Assembly: GCF_011752005.1 (NCBI RefSeq)
Contig: NZ_JAAIJZ010000001.1
Coordinates: forward strand, 124,001 to 188,000
Length of the DNA stretch: 64,000 nucleotides
Direction: 5' to 3'
Origin: Canibacter zhoujuaniae
GTDB lineage: Bacteria > Actinomycetota > Actinomycetes > Actinomycetales > Microbacteriaceae
In this document: positions 26,468-34,664 of the stretch, piece after piece
How positions within the stretch are numbered: position 1 is the stretch's first letter
Layout of the letters: the number at the start of each line of letters is the position of its first letter
The notes under the pieces: generated by a model
What the model was told of the DNA's origin: nothing
What the model saw: only the letters and a program-made list of their open reading frames with translations
Database searches by the model: none
Position numbers and translations under genes: made by a program

Positions 26468-28015
26468 ATGACCATCGACCTCAACAAGCCATTAAAGATT
26501 GATCTGTCACCGGCAGCATTGCGTGCAGATGGTAGCCCACGCACATATGAGGTGACCACATACGGTTGTCAAATGAATGTGCACGATTCAGAGCGGCTCT
26601 CAGGAGCGCTGGAGGCAGCCGGATACATTAAGAATCCCGCTGGTGAACAGGCTGATGTGGTGGTCATCAACACCTGTGCGGTGCGTGAAAATGCTGATAA
26701 TCGTCTTTATGGCAACCTCGGAATTCTTGCGAGTAAGAAACGACAGCATGAGGGTATGCAGATTGCGGTCGGTGGCTGTCTAGCGCAGAAAGATCAGGGC
26801 ACAATCTTAAAGAAAGCACCCTGGGTTGATGTTGTGTTTGGAACGCATAACATGGGTTCACTGCCTGTGTTGCTTGAGCGTGCATGGCACAATAAAGAAG
26901 CTGAAATCGAGATTCTTGAATCACTTGAAACTTTTCCCTCGACACTCCCCACCAAGCGTGATTCGGCTTCAAGCGGCTGGGTGTCTATTTCAGTAGGTTG
27001 TAACAACACCTGCACCTTTTGTATTGTGCCGAGCCTGCGCGGCAAAGAAAATGATCGCCGCCCGGGCGATATTTTGAAAGAAGTGCAGGCACTGGTTGAT
27101 GACGGCGCGATCGAAGTAACTCTGCTCGGGCAGAACGTCAACAGCTACGGAGTTTCTTTCGGAGACCGGCAGGCTTTTAGCAAGTTGCTGCGCACCATGG
27201 GCACGATTGAGGGCTTAGAGCGCGTCCGGTTTACCAGCCCGCACCCGGCGGCATTCACCGATGATGTTATTGACGCTATGGCAGAAACCCCCAACATAAT
27301 GCCGCAGCTGCATATGCCTTTGCAGTCTGGATCAGACCGCGTGTTGCGGGCGATGCGCCGCTCATACCGCAGCAAGAAATTCTTAGGCATCTTAGAAAAA
27401 GTGCGCACCAAAATTCCGCACGCCGCAATCACAACCGACATCATCGTCGGGTTTCCCGGTGAGACAGAAGAAGATTTTCAGGAGACCATGCGTGTTGTTG
27501 AGCAGGCACGGTTCCAAAGTGCCTTCACTTTCCAATACTCCATCAGGCCCGGCACACCAGCAGCAACAATGGAGAATCAAATACCAAAAGAGGTTGTGCA
27601 GGAACGGTATGAGAGGCTGGTTGCCCTGCAAGACCGGATCGCTTTTGAAGAAAACCAAAAACTTGTTGGAACTCCTGTTGAGGTTCTCGTAACTGCCAGC
27701 GAAGGCAGAAAATCTGCAGAGACCAACCGTCTCGCTGGTCGCGCAAGAGACAATAGACTCGTGCACTTCGTTGTGCCAGAGGGAGCCGACGCACCCAGGC
27801 CTGGTGATATTGTGAACACAACCGTCACCTCGGCGGCGCCATTCTTCCTAATAGCGGATGATTACGAGAACTACAGGCTGCGTCGCACCCGCTCAGGTGA
27901 CGCATGGGATCGCAGCCAAGCTGAGACCTGTGGGGCACCAACACCGGGGGCTGCCGGCGGGCGTGGTGGTGCGGTGAATCTCGGTATGCCAACAATTGGT
28001 GTGCGCAGAGCCTAA
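26468..28015 (+). CDS. miaB: tRNA-2-methylthio-N6-dimethylallyladenosine synthase
   Basis: MiaB is a radical-SAM methylthiotransferase that adds the 2-methylthio group to i6A37 of tRNAs, acting after MiaA. The N-terminal UPF0004 domain has cysteines at residues 34, 70 and 104; the radical-SAM cluster CNNTCTFC has cysteines at 178, 182 and 185. A TRAM domain follows near residue 380-450. A glycine-rich tail ends the 515-residue protein, as in other actinobacterial MiaB. TAGGAT at 26454-26459 lies 8 bases before the ATG and there is no ribosome site, so the gene probably has its own leaderless promoter inside the recA-recX-miaB-miaA cluster. Confidence 0.96.
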   Translation: MTIDLNKPLKIDLSPAALRADGSPRTYEVTTYGCQMNVHDSERLSGALEAAGYIKNPAGEQADVVVINTCAVRENADNRLYGNLGILASKKRQHEGMQIAVGGCLAQKDQGTILKKAPWVDVVFGTHNMGSLPVLLERAWHNKEAEIEILESLETFPSTLPTKRDSASSGWVSISVGCNNTCTFCIVPSLRGKENDRRPGDILKEVQALVDDGAIEVTLLGQNVNSYGVSFGDRQAFSKLLRTMGTIEGLERVRFTSPHPAAFTDDVIDAMAETPNIMPQLHMPLQSGSDRVLRAMRRSYRSKKFLGILEKVRTKIPHAAITTDIIVGFPGETEEDFQETMRVVEQARFQSAFTFQYSIRPGTPAATMENQIPKEVVQERYERLVALQDRIAFEENQKLVGTPVEVLVTASEGRKSAETNRLAGRARDNRLVHFVVPEGADAPRPGDIVNTTVTSAAPFFLIADDYENYRLRRTRSGDAWDRSQAETCGAPTPGAAGGRGGAVNLGMPTIGVRRA

Positions 28016-28051
28016 GCTGCTGCACGGGAACACGGTAGATTTTAGGGCCTA

Positions 28052-29029
28052 ATGTCGCATCTTAAAGGTCTAACCGCGATAGCGCCGCCGGTTGTCGCAG
28101 TTTTCGGCGCAACCGCAACCGGAAAAAGCGCGCTGGCCGTTAACCTTGCCTGCAAGCTACGTGCGCTGGGCTCTCCTGCCGAGGTTATAGGTGCCGACGC
28201 AATGCAGCTCTATCGGGGGATGGATATCGGCACTGCAAAACTTACAGCGGAAGAGATGCGGGGTGTACCACACCATCAAATTGACGTTCTCGATCCGCGT
28301 GAGGAAGCGAGCGTTTTCGCCTATAAGAATCAAGTAGCAGAATTGATTAGCAAGCAGCGTGCAAGCGGTATCGTGCCGATAGTAGCCGGCGGCTCCGGGC
28401 TCTACGTAAATGCTGCGCTTTATGACTTAGAGTTTGCGCCGCACAGCAGCAGTGTCAGAGAAGAATTAGAAACCTACTACGCTGAAAAAGGCTTACAAGA
28501 ACTGCAGCGGCTGATAGAGCGCGAAGATCCAGAGGCTGCAAAGGGCGTTGACCTGCGCAATCCACGCCGTATTATCCGTGCCTTAGAGATAAAAAGAATC
28601 ACCGGCAAAAGCGCCATAACATCCCTCCCAGAAGCGCCGAAACTCAAGCATCCGACACTTTTGGTGCACACCGTAGAGGATCGTGCAACACTGGTTAACC
28701 GGATAGATACCCGGGTTGAGGCGATGTGGGCGGACGGCATAATCGATGAGGTAAAACGCCTTGAAAAGTTGGGCATCAGAGAGGGTAAAACCGCAAGCCA
28801 GGCGATCGGCTATGCGCAGGCGCTGCAGCAGCTTGACGGTGAAATTATCGAGGCTGCTGCAATCGCTGAAACCCAGCTTCTGACACGACGCTACGCACGC
28901 CGCCAGGTGAGCTGGTTTAAACGCTTAGCTCTGCAAAAAGAGGTGAGCAGCGCAGACTCGAGAAGCGAACTGGCGCAAACCGCCCTGCTCGCAGACATTC
29001 TTAAAATTTGGCGTGAGTCTGCAAGCTAG
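28052..29029 (+). CDS. miaA: tRNA dimethylallyltransferase
   Basis: MiaA transfers a dimethylallyl group to A37 of tRNAs reading U-starting codons, the substrate then used by MiaB upstream. The 325-residue protein has the P-loop GATATGKS at residues 19-26, then DAMQLYRGMDIGTAK and the tRNA-binding region RRIIRALEIKRITGKS. The ATG has TAGATT at 28036-28041, ten bases upstream, so the leader is at most a few nucleotides. Its TAG stop also forms the first half of the predicted dapF -10 element. Confidence 0.96.
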   Translation: MSHLKGLTAIAPPVVAVFGATATGKSALAVNLACKLRALGSPAEVIGADAMQLYRGMDIGTAKLTAEEMRGVPHHQIDVLDPREEASVFAYKNQVAELISKQRASGIVPIVAGGSGLYVNAALYDLEFAPHSSSVREELETYYAEKGLQELQRLIEREDPEAAKGVDLRNPRRIIRALEIKRITGKSAITSLPEAPKLKHPTLLVHTVEDRATLVNRIDTRVEAMWADGIIDEVKRLEKLGIREGKTASQAIGYAQALQQLDGEIIEAAAIAETQLLTRRYARRQVSWFKRLALQKEVSSADSRSELAQTALLADILKIWRESAS

Positions 29030-29032
29030 GAT
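29027..29032 (+). promoter_or_regulatory. -10 element of dapF, overlapping the miaA stop codon
   Basis: TAGGAT begins with the TAG stop of miaA and ends 6 bases before the dapF ATG. There is no Shine-Dalgarno sequence. The gap between the two genes is only 9 bases, so promoter, stop codon and start site are compressed into about 15 bases. Confidence 0.55.
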
Positions 29033-29038
29033 TTAAAC

Positions 29039-29926
29039 ATGTCCATCACTCTCCAGTTTGCGAAAGCTCACGGCACCGGTAACGACTTTGTGCTTTACAC
29101 CGATGCCGACGGGGCAAATCAGCTCTCCCCAGAACAGATCGCGTTCCTATGCGACCGCCGGTTTGGTGTCGGCGGTGATGGGCTCATTCGTGCTGTGCGC
29201 ACACGCAATCTTCCTGAAGCAAAAGAACTAGCGGCAGCTCACCCAGAAGCCGAGTGGTTTATGGACTACTACAACGCTGATGGTTCTACAGCGCAAATGT
29301 GCGGCAACGGTGTGCGCGCTTATGTGCACTATCTTCTGACCGAGGGCCTGATAGATCCGGAACGTCGGGAAACTATAGCTATTGGAACTCGCGCAGGGGT
29401 AAAGGATGTTCTCGTCGGTCGCGGTGGCTACAGCGTCGACCTTGGTCGTTGGCGGTTGGATGGCAGTGCAGAAGTGACCACGCAGTGTGAGACGGTCGCC
29501 CGCCCTACGCTCGGCATTAATCTTGGCAATCCGCATGCGGTTGCTGCGGTTCCCGACAAAAATGTTTTAAACAGTCTCGACCTCACTAAAGCACCTGCGC
29601 TTAATCCAGCTCCGGCAGAGGGAGCAAACGTTGAATTTGTTGCCCCAGACGAGCAACTTATTAAAGATGGGGTTGGCCAGATCTCTATGAGAGTTTTTGA
29701 GCGTGGTGTCGGCGAAACTCTTTCTTGTGGCACCGGCGCCGTTGCAGCGGCGCTCGCCTTTCGACAGTGGGGTGGCAGCGAAATGCCGAATAATTGGCGT
29801 GTCGGTGTGCCTGGCGGCGTGCTGGCCGTGCGCATGTTCCCGACTGAAGAGGGAGAACACGTCTCGCTGAGCGGGCCTGCAGAGATTGTTTACAGAGGAG
29901 AAATCACACTCCCAGCAGCAGTCTAA
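29039..29926 (+). CDS. dapF: Diaminopimelate epimerase
   Basis: DapF converts LL- to meso-diaminopimelate, used for cell wall and lysine. It is a cofactor-free two-cysteine racemase. The first catalytic Cys is in STAQMCGNGVRAYV and the second in GETLSCGTGAVAAALA; the substrate motif AHGTGNDFVLY is near the N-terminus. The 295-residue length is normal. It follows miaA by 9 bases and is probably transcribed both from its own leaderless promoter and by read-through. It converges on the methyltransferase gene at 29962. Confidence 0.96.
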   Translation: MSITLQFAKAHGTGNDFVLYTDADGANQLSPEQIAFLCDRRFGVGGDGLIRAVRTRNLPEAKELAAAHPEAEWFMDYYNADGSTAQMCGNGVRAYVHYLLTEGLIDPERRETIAIGTRAGVKDVLVGRGGYSVDLGRWRLDGSAEVTTQCETVARPTLGINLGNPHAVAAVPDKNVLNSLDLTKAPALNPAPAEGANVEFVAPDEQLIKDGVGQISMRVFERGVGETLSCGTGAVAAALAFRQWGGSEMPNNWRVGVPGGVLAVRMFPTEEGEHVSLSGPAEIVYRGEITLPAAV

Positions 29927-29961
29927 GAGGATCAACTGCTGCTGTTCTTACTGTTTTTATG

Positions 29962-30573
29962 TCAGGCTGTGCGTGTTACAGCGATAACATGGAAGCCTTT
30001 GTCGCGAGCAAACCGTGACACAGTGTGGGTGCTAGCAAATTCAGTTGCAAGCCACTTTTCAAACGACAGCGCCCCAAGATTCTTAGCGACAACCAGGTAG
30101 GCGATTCCGCCAACGACAAGACGCGGTAGATAAGTGCGCATCAAACTGTGTAGCACCTCTTTGCCAACCCGAATCGGTGGGTTAGAACGAATTTCATCAA
30201 ACATTACGTCTTGCGGAAGCTGATCCGCCCGGAGAGCACGGACATGATCGAGAGCGAGTTTTTCAGCATTGCGCGCTGTGAGCTCTAGCGCCCGCTCGTT
30301 GACATCGAGCGCAAACACATCAAGCTCTGGGGAGTTGAGCGCCGCATCCAGCGAGATTGCGCCCCACCCGCAGCCGATATCCAACAAGTTTCCGGCACCC
30401 GGTGGCGCGGGCACAGACCGCAGCAGCACCGCTGTGCCGCGATCCAAACCATCGTGGCTGAAGACGCCGCGCGCAGAGAGCACTTCATGCTCGCGGCCGC
30501 CAAGCGCAACCGAGATGGGGTAGGGCGTAAACTCGCCTCCCGGCGTTGCAGAAAAATAATGCTCGCTCACCAT
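29962..30573 (-). CDS. RsmC-like class I SAM-dependent methyltransferase
   Basis: This 203-residue protein resembles the C-terminal catalytic half of RsmC/RlmG, which methylate guanines in rRNA. The SAM-binding motif LLDIGCGWGAISLDAA is clear, and SNPPIRVGKE matches the catalytic NPP[FYI] motif of N-methyltransferases acting on nucleic acid bases. The N-terminal duplicate of full-length RsmC is absent. ATG 30573 is followed at once by GTG 30570; a GATACT hexamer (minus strand, 30577-30582) is 6 bases before the GTG, so that may be the real start. It is divergent from hflX. The exact target is unknown. Confidence 0.85.
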   Translation of the reverse strand: MVSEHYFSATPGGEFTPYPISVALGGREHEVLSARGVFSHDGLDRGTAVLLRSVPAPPGAGNLLDIGCGWGAISLDAALNSPELDVFALDVNERALELTARNAEKLALDHVRALRADQLPQDVMFDEIRSNPPIRVGKEVLHSLMRTYLPRLVVGGIAYLVVAKNLGALSFEKWLATEFASTHTVSRFARDKGFHVIAVTRTA

Positions 30574-30636
30574 ATGAGTATCGCACTAATCGATCCGGTA
30601 TTCCTAGTCAGGTGTATAGCGTAAGATTTAGGGAAG

Positions 30637-32166
30637 ATGGACACTGAAAAATTCAACGCTGAAGATGATTTCTCGCAATCTGATGATGTGATCAAGCGGA
30701 TCCTTTCGCGCTCTCAAAACAGCGCGCATGTGATTCGCGATGGTCGCGCCCAAGCATTAGGTGACGAAAGTTTTGATGCGCTCACAGATGCAGATATTGA
30801 CATCGCGCTTGAGCGTGAAGAGCGTGCCGGTATGCGGCGCGTTTCGGGTCTATCAACTCAGCTGGACGATATTACCGAGGTGGAGTATCGCGATCTGCAG
30901 CTTGAGAACGTGGTTTTGGTTGGGGTTTATTCACAGGGGAGTCTTGCTGATGCAGAAAACTCTCTTCGCGAGCTTGCAGCACTTGCCGAAACTGCTGGCG
31001 CCAAGGTGCTTGAGGGGCTTTTGCAGCGCCGGCCGCATCCGGATCCTGCGACATACCTCGGGAAGGGAAAGGCGCAGGAGCTGAGAGAGCTTGTTGCCGA
31101 GCTGCGTGCCGATACTGTGATTGCCGACTCTGAGTTGGCTCCGAGTCAGCGTCGTGCGCTTGAAGATGTTGTGAAAGTGAAGGTTATCGACCGCACAGCT
31201 GTGATCCTTGATATTTTTTCGCAGCACGCGAAGAGCCGTGAGGGCAAAGCGCAGGTGGAGCTTGCGCAGCTTGAATATCTGTTGCCGCGATTGCGTGGCT
31301 GGGGTGAGTCGATGTCGCGGCAGGCTGGCGGTCAGGTTGGTGCTGGCGGTGCGGGTATGGGTTCTCGCGGTCCGGGCGAAACTAAAATTGAGCTTGATCG
31401 CCGCCGTATTAATACCCGCATGGCGAAGTTGCGGCGTGAAATTGCGCAGATGGCACCCGCGCGCCAGACTAAGCGTGCCACGCGCAGACGGGGTGATGTT
31501 CCCACAGTGGCTATTGCGGGATACACGAACGCTGGTAAGTCGAGTCTGTTGAACCGTCTCACCGGCGCCGGTGCGCTGGTGCAAAACCAGTTGTTTGCAA
31601 CTCTTGATACGACTGTGCGCCAGGCTACCGCTGCAGACGGCCGCAATTTCACCTACGTCGACACGGTTGGATTCGTGCGCTCTCTGCCGCATCAGTTGGT
31701 CGAGGCTTTTCGGTCGACCTTTGAAGAGGTCTCTGAGGCGGATGTGATTTTGCACGTGGTTGATGCTTCACACCCCGATCCCGCATCTCAATTAAAGGTT
31801 GTGCGTGAGGTGATCGGTGAGGTTGATGCGGCTGATATTCCAGAGATTGTGGCTTTTAATAAGGCTGATCTGATAGATGATAATCAACGCTTAGTGCTGT
31901 TGGGCTTAGCTCCCCGAGCAATTTTTGTTTCTGCAAAAACCGGTGCTGGTGTAGATGAGTTGCGTGCTGCTGTGGATGCAACCCTGCCCAGACCAGCGCA
32001 CGAGGTTGTTGCGGTAATTCCATACGAGCACGGCGAAGTGGTCTCAGAACTCCACGAACGTAACCGGGTGATTTCGCTTGATTATGTTGAAAATGGAACT
32101 CGTGTGCGCGCACAGGTATCTGATGAAATGTATGCGAGGCTGCAGCCCTACCTAATCGATGGTTAA
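30637..32166 (+). CDS. hflX: GTPase HflX
   Basis: HflX binds ribosomes and helps split or rescue them under stress. The 509-residue protein has the N-terminal HflX domain (RRPHPDPATYLGKGKAQEL), the glycine-rich linker GAGGAGMGSRGPGETKIELD and the G domain with G1 GYTNAGKSS (about residue 294), G3 DTVGF and G4 FNKADL. An extra acidic N-terminal ~100 residues precede the conserved part, as in many actinobacteria. The ATG lacks a ribosome site; TAAGAT at 30622-30627 is 9 bases upstream. Confidence 0.95.
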   Translation: MDTEKFNAEDDFSQSDDVIKRILSRSQNSAHVIRDGRAQALGDESFDALTDADIDIALEREERAGMRRVSGLSTQLDDITEVEYRDLQLENVVLVGVYSQGSLADAENSLRELAALAETAGAKVLEGLLQRRPHPDPATYLGKGKAQELRELVAELRADTVIADSELAPSQRRALEDVVKVKVIDRTAVILDIFSQHAKSREGKAQVELAQLEYLLPRLRGWGESMSRQAGGQVGAGGAGMGSRGPGETKIELDRRRINTRMAKLRREIAQMAPARQTKRATRRRGDVPTVAIAGYTNAGKSSLLNRLTGAGALVQNQLFATLDTTVRQATAADGRNFTYVDTVGFVRSLPHQLVEAFRSTFEEVSEADVILHVVDASHPDPASQLKVVREVIGEVDAADIPEIVAFNKADLIDDNQRLVLLGLAPRAIFVSAKTGAGVDELRAAVDATLPRPAHEVVAVIPYEHGEVVSELHERNRVISLDYVENGTRVRAQVSDEMYARLQPYLIDG

Positions 32167-32229
32167 AAGGCTTGCGGATCAGCTAGCGCAAAAAATTTAA
32201 CAGGGGATTGCTGCTGCTCTTGCCTGTCG

Positions 32230-32940
32230 TTACACCGCGCGGAACACAGCAATCACCTTGCCGAGAATTTGGGCGGTATCTCCCAGAATCGGCTCGTAGG
32301 CAGAGTTTTGTGGCAGCAGCCAAAGGTGGCCGTCACGGCGTCGGAAAGTTTTGACCGTAGCCTCGCCATCAAGCATTGCCGCGACTATTTCACCATTTTG
32401 GGCATCAGCCTGCTCGCGGATCACTACATAATCACCATTGCAGATTGCCGCGTCGATCATTGAATCGCCAACGACTCGCAGCATGAAGATGTTGCCCTCA
32501 CCAACAAGAGACTTTGGCAGCGGCATGGTGTCTTCGACCTGTTCTTCGGCGGTGATCGGCACACCCGCAGCGATTTGCCCAAGCAGTGGCACCATAGTGA
32601 ACGATTCACGCAGTAAAGCGACTGAAGTCTGTTCATTGTGCGCGGGGTCAACGGTGGGGCGCTGCTGTGGTTTGGTGGTGAGATTGCTTGTAGTGTCAGC
32701 GGTAGCTTCTGTGTCAATGATTTCGAGGGCGCGGCTGCGGCCCTGCGCACGACGAATGTAGCCACCGACTTCAAGCACTTTGATCTGATGTGAGACGCTC
32801 GCTAGCGAGTTTAGATCGCAATGAATGCCGATCTCACGCAGTGAGGGAGCGTAACCGTGCGCGCCAACATATTCAGTTATGTAGTCGAGCACCGCTTGGG
32901 TGCGTTTTTTGAGCGGCTTATTCTCGTCAGACTGGCGCAT
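32230..32940 (-). CDS. lexA: SOS repressor LexA
   Basis: LexA represses DNA-damage genes and cleaves itself when RecA is activated. From ATG 32940 the protein has 236 residues: an N-terminal winged helix (APSLREIGIHCDLNSLASVSHQI), a flexible linker, and the S24 latent peptidase domain. The cleavage site is Ala125-Gly126 in GQIAAGVP; catalytic Ser160 is in GDSMIDA and Lys197 in EATVKTF. AGGAG eight bases upstream fixes the start; the frame is open to 33027 but that extension has no support. It is divergent from the LysM gene, as in other actinobacteria. Confidence 0.96.
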   Translation of the reverse strand: MRQSDENKPLKKRTQAVLDYITEYVGAHGYAPSLREIGIHCDLNSLASVSHQIKVLEVGGYIRRAQGRSRALEIIDTEATADTTSNLTTKPQQRPTVDPAHNEQTSVALLRESFTMVPLLGQIAAGVPITAEEQVEDTMPLPKSLVGEGNIFMLRVVGDSMIDAAICNGDYVVIREQADAQNGEIVAAMLDGEATVKTFRRRDGHLWLLPQNSAYEPILGDTAQILGKVIAVFRAV

Positions 32941-33105
32941 TCTCGGTGCTCCTGAATTTAAGGGCGTTATAAAGTCATACACCCTCATGATTAGCTGGTT
33001 GTTAATTAACACCGTAGGCGCAAACACTTGATTTTACAAGTCAAAACGCCTCGTTATAGAAACTTTATTCCAAAAATTTGTTCTAATAAAGTTTTCGGAA
33101 TAAAC

Positions 33106-33119
33106 TGAACATATGTTCC
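33106..33119. promoter_or_regulatory. LexA (SOS) box 1 of the LysM gene
   Basis: TGAACATATGTTCC has the perfect core GAACATATGTTC, the classic Gram-positive LexA palindrome. It overlaps the end of the predicted -10 hexamer. Confidence 0.88.
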
Positions 33120-33132
33120 GAACAAATGTTCG
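33119..33132. promoter_or_regulatory. LexA (SOS) box 2 of the LysM gene
   Basis: CGAACAAATGTTCG is a second near-perfect LexA box immediately next to box 1, sharing its end base. The centres are 13 bases apart, so two LexA dimers would bind on rotated faces of the helix. Confidence 0.85.
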
Positions 33133-33150
33133 GCAATTGGAGGGTTAAAA

Positions 33151-33549
33151 ATGAGCAACACAATTTACAACACCACTGTTCAAGACTCTCAGTCCACGCA
33201 CTTGAGACTCACGCGCAGAGGTAAGGCTGTGTTTTCTGCATTCGGCCTTGGTGCACTGCTAGCCGGCGGTTTATTTATTTCTGCTATCAACTCAACGGCC
33301 GCTGAGGCGACCGCCGAAGTGTCGGGGGCTGAGTTCGGTTATGTTGTTCCAATGCCGGGGGAGTCACTGTGGCAGATTGCTGCTGAGATTGCACCAAAAG
33401 CAGACCCGCGTGACACTGTTGCCGACATTGTCGCTTTGAACCAACTACCATCGTCTGCAGTGCAGGCGTATGAGCCGGTTGCAGTGCCGCTTGAGTTTAA
33501 TGATGCTGAGCGTGTTTTTAGTGCCGCTGAGGTTGGGATTCTCGACTGA
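33151..33549 (+). CDS. SOS-controlled LysM membrane protein (YneA/DivS-like division inhibitor)
   Basis: This 132-residue protein has one membrane helix (about residues 28-50, AVFSAFGLGALLAGGLFI) and a LysM-like domain outside (YVVPMPGESLWQIAAEIAP...). Bacillus YneA, Corynebacterium DivS and Mycobacterium Rv2719c share this layout, the position divergent from lexA and SOS control; they hold back cell division during DNA repair. Two LexA boxes lie at 33106-33132. TTGGAGGG before the ATG is the ribosome site. Sequence similarity to each named protein is low, so function rests mainly on layout and control. Confidence 0.85.
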   Translation: MSNTIYNTTVQDSQSTHLRLTRRGKAVFSAFGLGALLAGGLFISAINSTAAEATAEVSGAEFGYVVPMPGESLWQIAAEIAPKADPRDTVADIVALNQLPSSAVQAYEPVAVPLEFNDAERVFSAAEVGILD

Positions 33550-33555
33550 TAGCAT
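33550..33555 (+). promoter_or_regulatory. -10 element of hisC
   Basis: TAGCAT starts on the base after the TGA stop of the LysM gene and ends 6 bases before the hisC ATG. It gives the his cluster its own leaderless start, separate from the SOS-controlled gene upstream. Confidence 0.5.
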
Positions 33556-33561
33556 CTTAAT

Positions 33562-34635
33562 ATGACAGATCTGCAAGACTTGCCGCTGCGTGATAGCCTC
33601 CGCGGGCAGACTCCTTACGGTGCTCCACAGCTTGATGTTCCGATTGCGCTCAACGTAAACGAGAACACGCACGGGGTGCATCCGGAGGTGCAGAAGCAGA
33701 TTCTTGCTGCGCTGTCTGACGAGCTTAGCGGCCTCAATCGTTATCCCGACCGTGAGTTTAGGCCGCTGCGCGAAGCACTTGCAGACTATTTAGGTGATGG
33801 TCTGAGCGCAGATAATATTTGGGCAGCTAACGGTTCTAACGAAGTGCTGCAGCATATTCTGCAGGCCTTTGCTGGTCCCGGCCGCTCAGTTCTGAGTTTC
33901 GGGCCGACCTATTCTATGTATCCGCTGCTCGCAGCAGGCACCGACTCTGAATATATTGAAATCCCTCGCGAAGAAGGTTTTCTGCTCAGCCCAGAGTTTG
34001 TGGCTGCCAAGATTGCTCAGCACAAGCCGGACGTGGTTCTGCTGTGCGGCCCAAATAACCCAACCGGCACAACGCTGTCGCGCGAAGCGATTATTGCAGC
34101 ATATGATGCCTTTGATGGAGTGCTCGTAATTGACGAGGCATACCATGAGTTTGAGACAGATCTCCCAAGCGCAACCACTCTGCTTAACGGCCGCCCACGG
34201 TTGGCGGTGTCGCGCACGACGAGCAAAGCTTTTGCCTTTGCTGGTGTGCGGCTCGGGTATTTAGCGGCCGATCCTGCTTTTATCGATGCTTTGCGATTGG
34301 TGCGCCTGCCGTATCACCTCTCTGCATTGACGCAGGCGGCAGCGCTAACAGCGGTGCGCAACGCACCTCTCATGCTTGAAGCAGTGGCAGAGATCCGTGC
34401 GCAGCGTGCGTTAGTCGTTGCCGAGCTGCAGAGTTTGGGGTTGCGACCGTGGCAGTCGGGCGCAAACTTTTTGCTCATTGACGGCTTCGATAACCCGTCC
34501 GCTGTCTTTGACGCGCTCCTCGACCGAGGCATTCTGGTGCGTAAAGTTGCAATACCCGGGCACTTACGTCTCACAATAGGCACCGCAGCTGAGAATAAAG
34601 CGGTGCTGGCAGCGCTTCGCGATATTCTTAAATGA
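33562..34635 (+). CDS. hisC: Histidinol-phosphate aminotransferase
   Basis: HisC is a PLP enzyme converting imidazole acetol phosphate to histidinol phosphate. The 357-residue protein has the fold-type I pattern: NENTHGVHPEV near the start, CGPNNPTGTTLSREAI, VIDEAYHEFE and the PLP lysine in SRTTSKAFAFAGVRLGY (about residue 222). TAGCAT 6 bases before the ATG and no ribosome site imply a leaderless mRNA. In many relatives hisD sits between the LysM gene and hisC; it is missing here. hisB follows after 29 bases. Confidence 0.95.
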   Translation: MTDLQDLPLRDSLRGQTPYGAPQLDVPIALNVNENTHGVHPEVQKQILAALSDELSGLNRYPDREFRPLREALADYLGDGLSADNIWAANGSNEVLQHILQAFAGPGRSVLSFGPTYSMYPLLAAGTDSEYIEIPREEGFLLSPEFVAAKIAQHKPDVVLLCGPNNPTGTTLSREAIIAAYDAFDGVLVIDEAYHEFETDLPSATTLLNGRPRLAVSRTTSKAFAFAGVRLGYLAADPAFIDALRLVRLPYHLSALTQAAALTAVRNAPLMLEAVAEIRAQRALVVAELQSLGLRPWQSGANFLLIDGFDNPSAVFDALLDRGILVRKVAIPGHLRLTIGTAAENKAVLAALRDILK

Positions 34636-34664
34636 GACACATCAGGTGATATAGAAAGAACGTC

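Larger units (their letters stand above)
32941..33150. promoter_or_regulatory. lexA / LysM-gene divergent regulatory region
   Basis: The 210-base divergent region is AT-rich. It contains TATAAAGTCATACACC at 32968-32983 (shared with the recA leader), a short inverted repeat ACTTG-ATTTTA-CAAGT at about 33027-33042, an 8-base inverted repeat TTTATTCC / GGAATAAA at 33064-33071 and 33097-33104, and two LexA boxes close to the LysM gene. TTGTTC (33079-33084) and TAAACT (33101-33106), 16 bases apart, are candidate -35 and -10 elements for the LysM gene. I found no equally good LexA box close to lexA itself. Confidence 0.6.

Noticed and set aside
30931..31755. Long minus-strand open frame (about 274 codons) inside hflX
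   Set aside because: Fully opposite the conserved HflX coding sequence; composition typical of antisense frames.
32167..32229. Possible terminator between hflX and lexA
   Set aside because: Only a 5-base stem (TTGCG/CGCAA) without a T tract in the right place.
32941..33027. In-frame extension of lexA
   Set aside because: AGGAG stands directly before ATG 32940, LexA normally begins here, and the extension runs through regulatory DNA.
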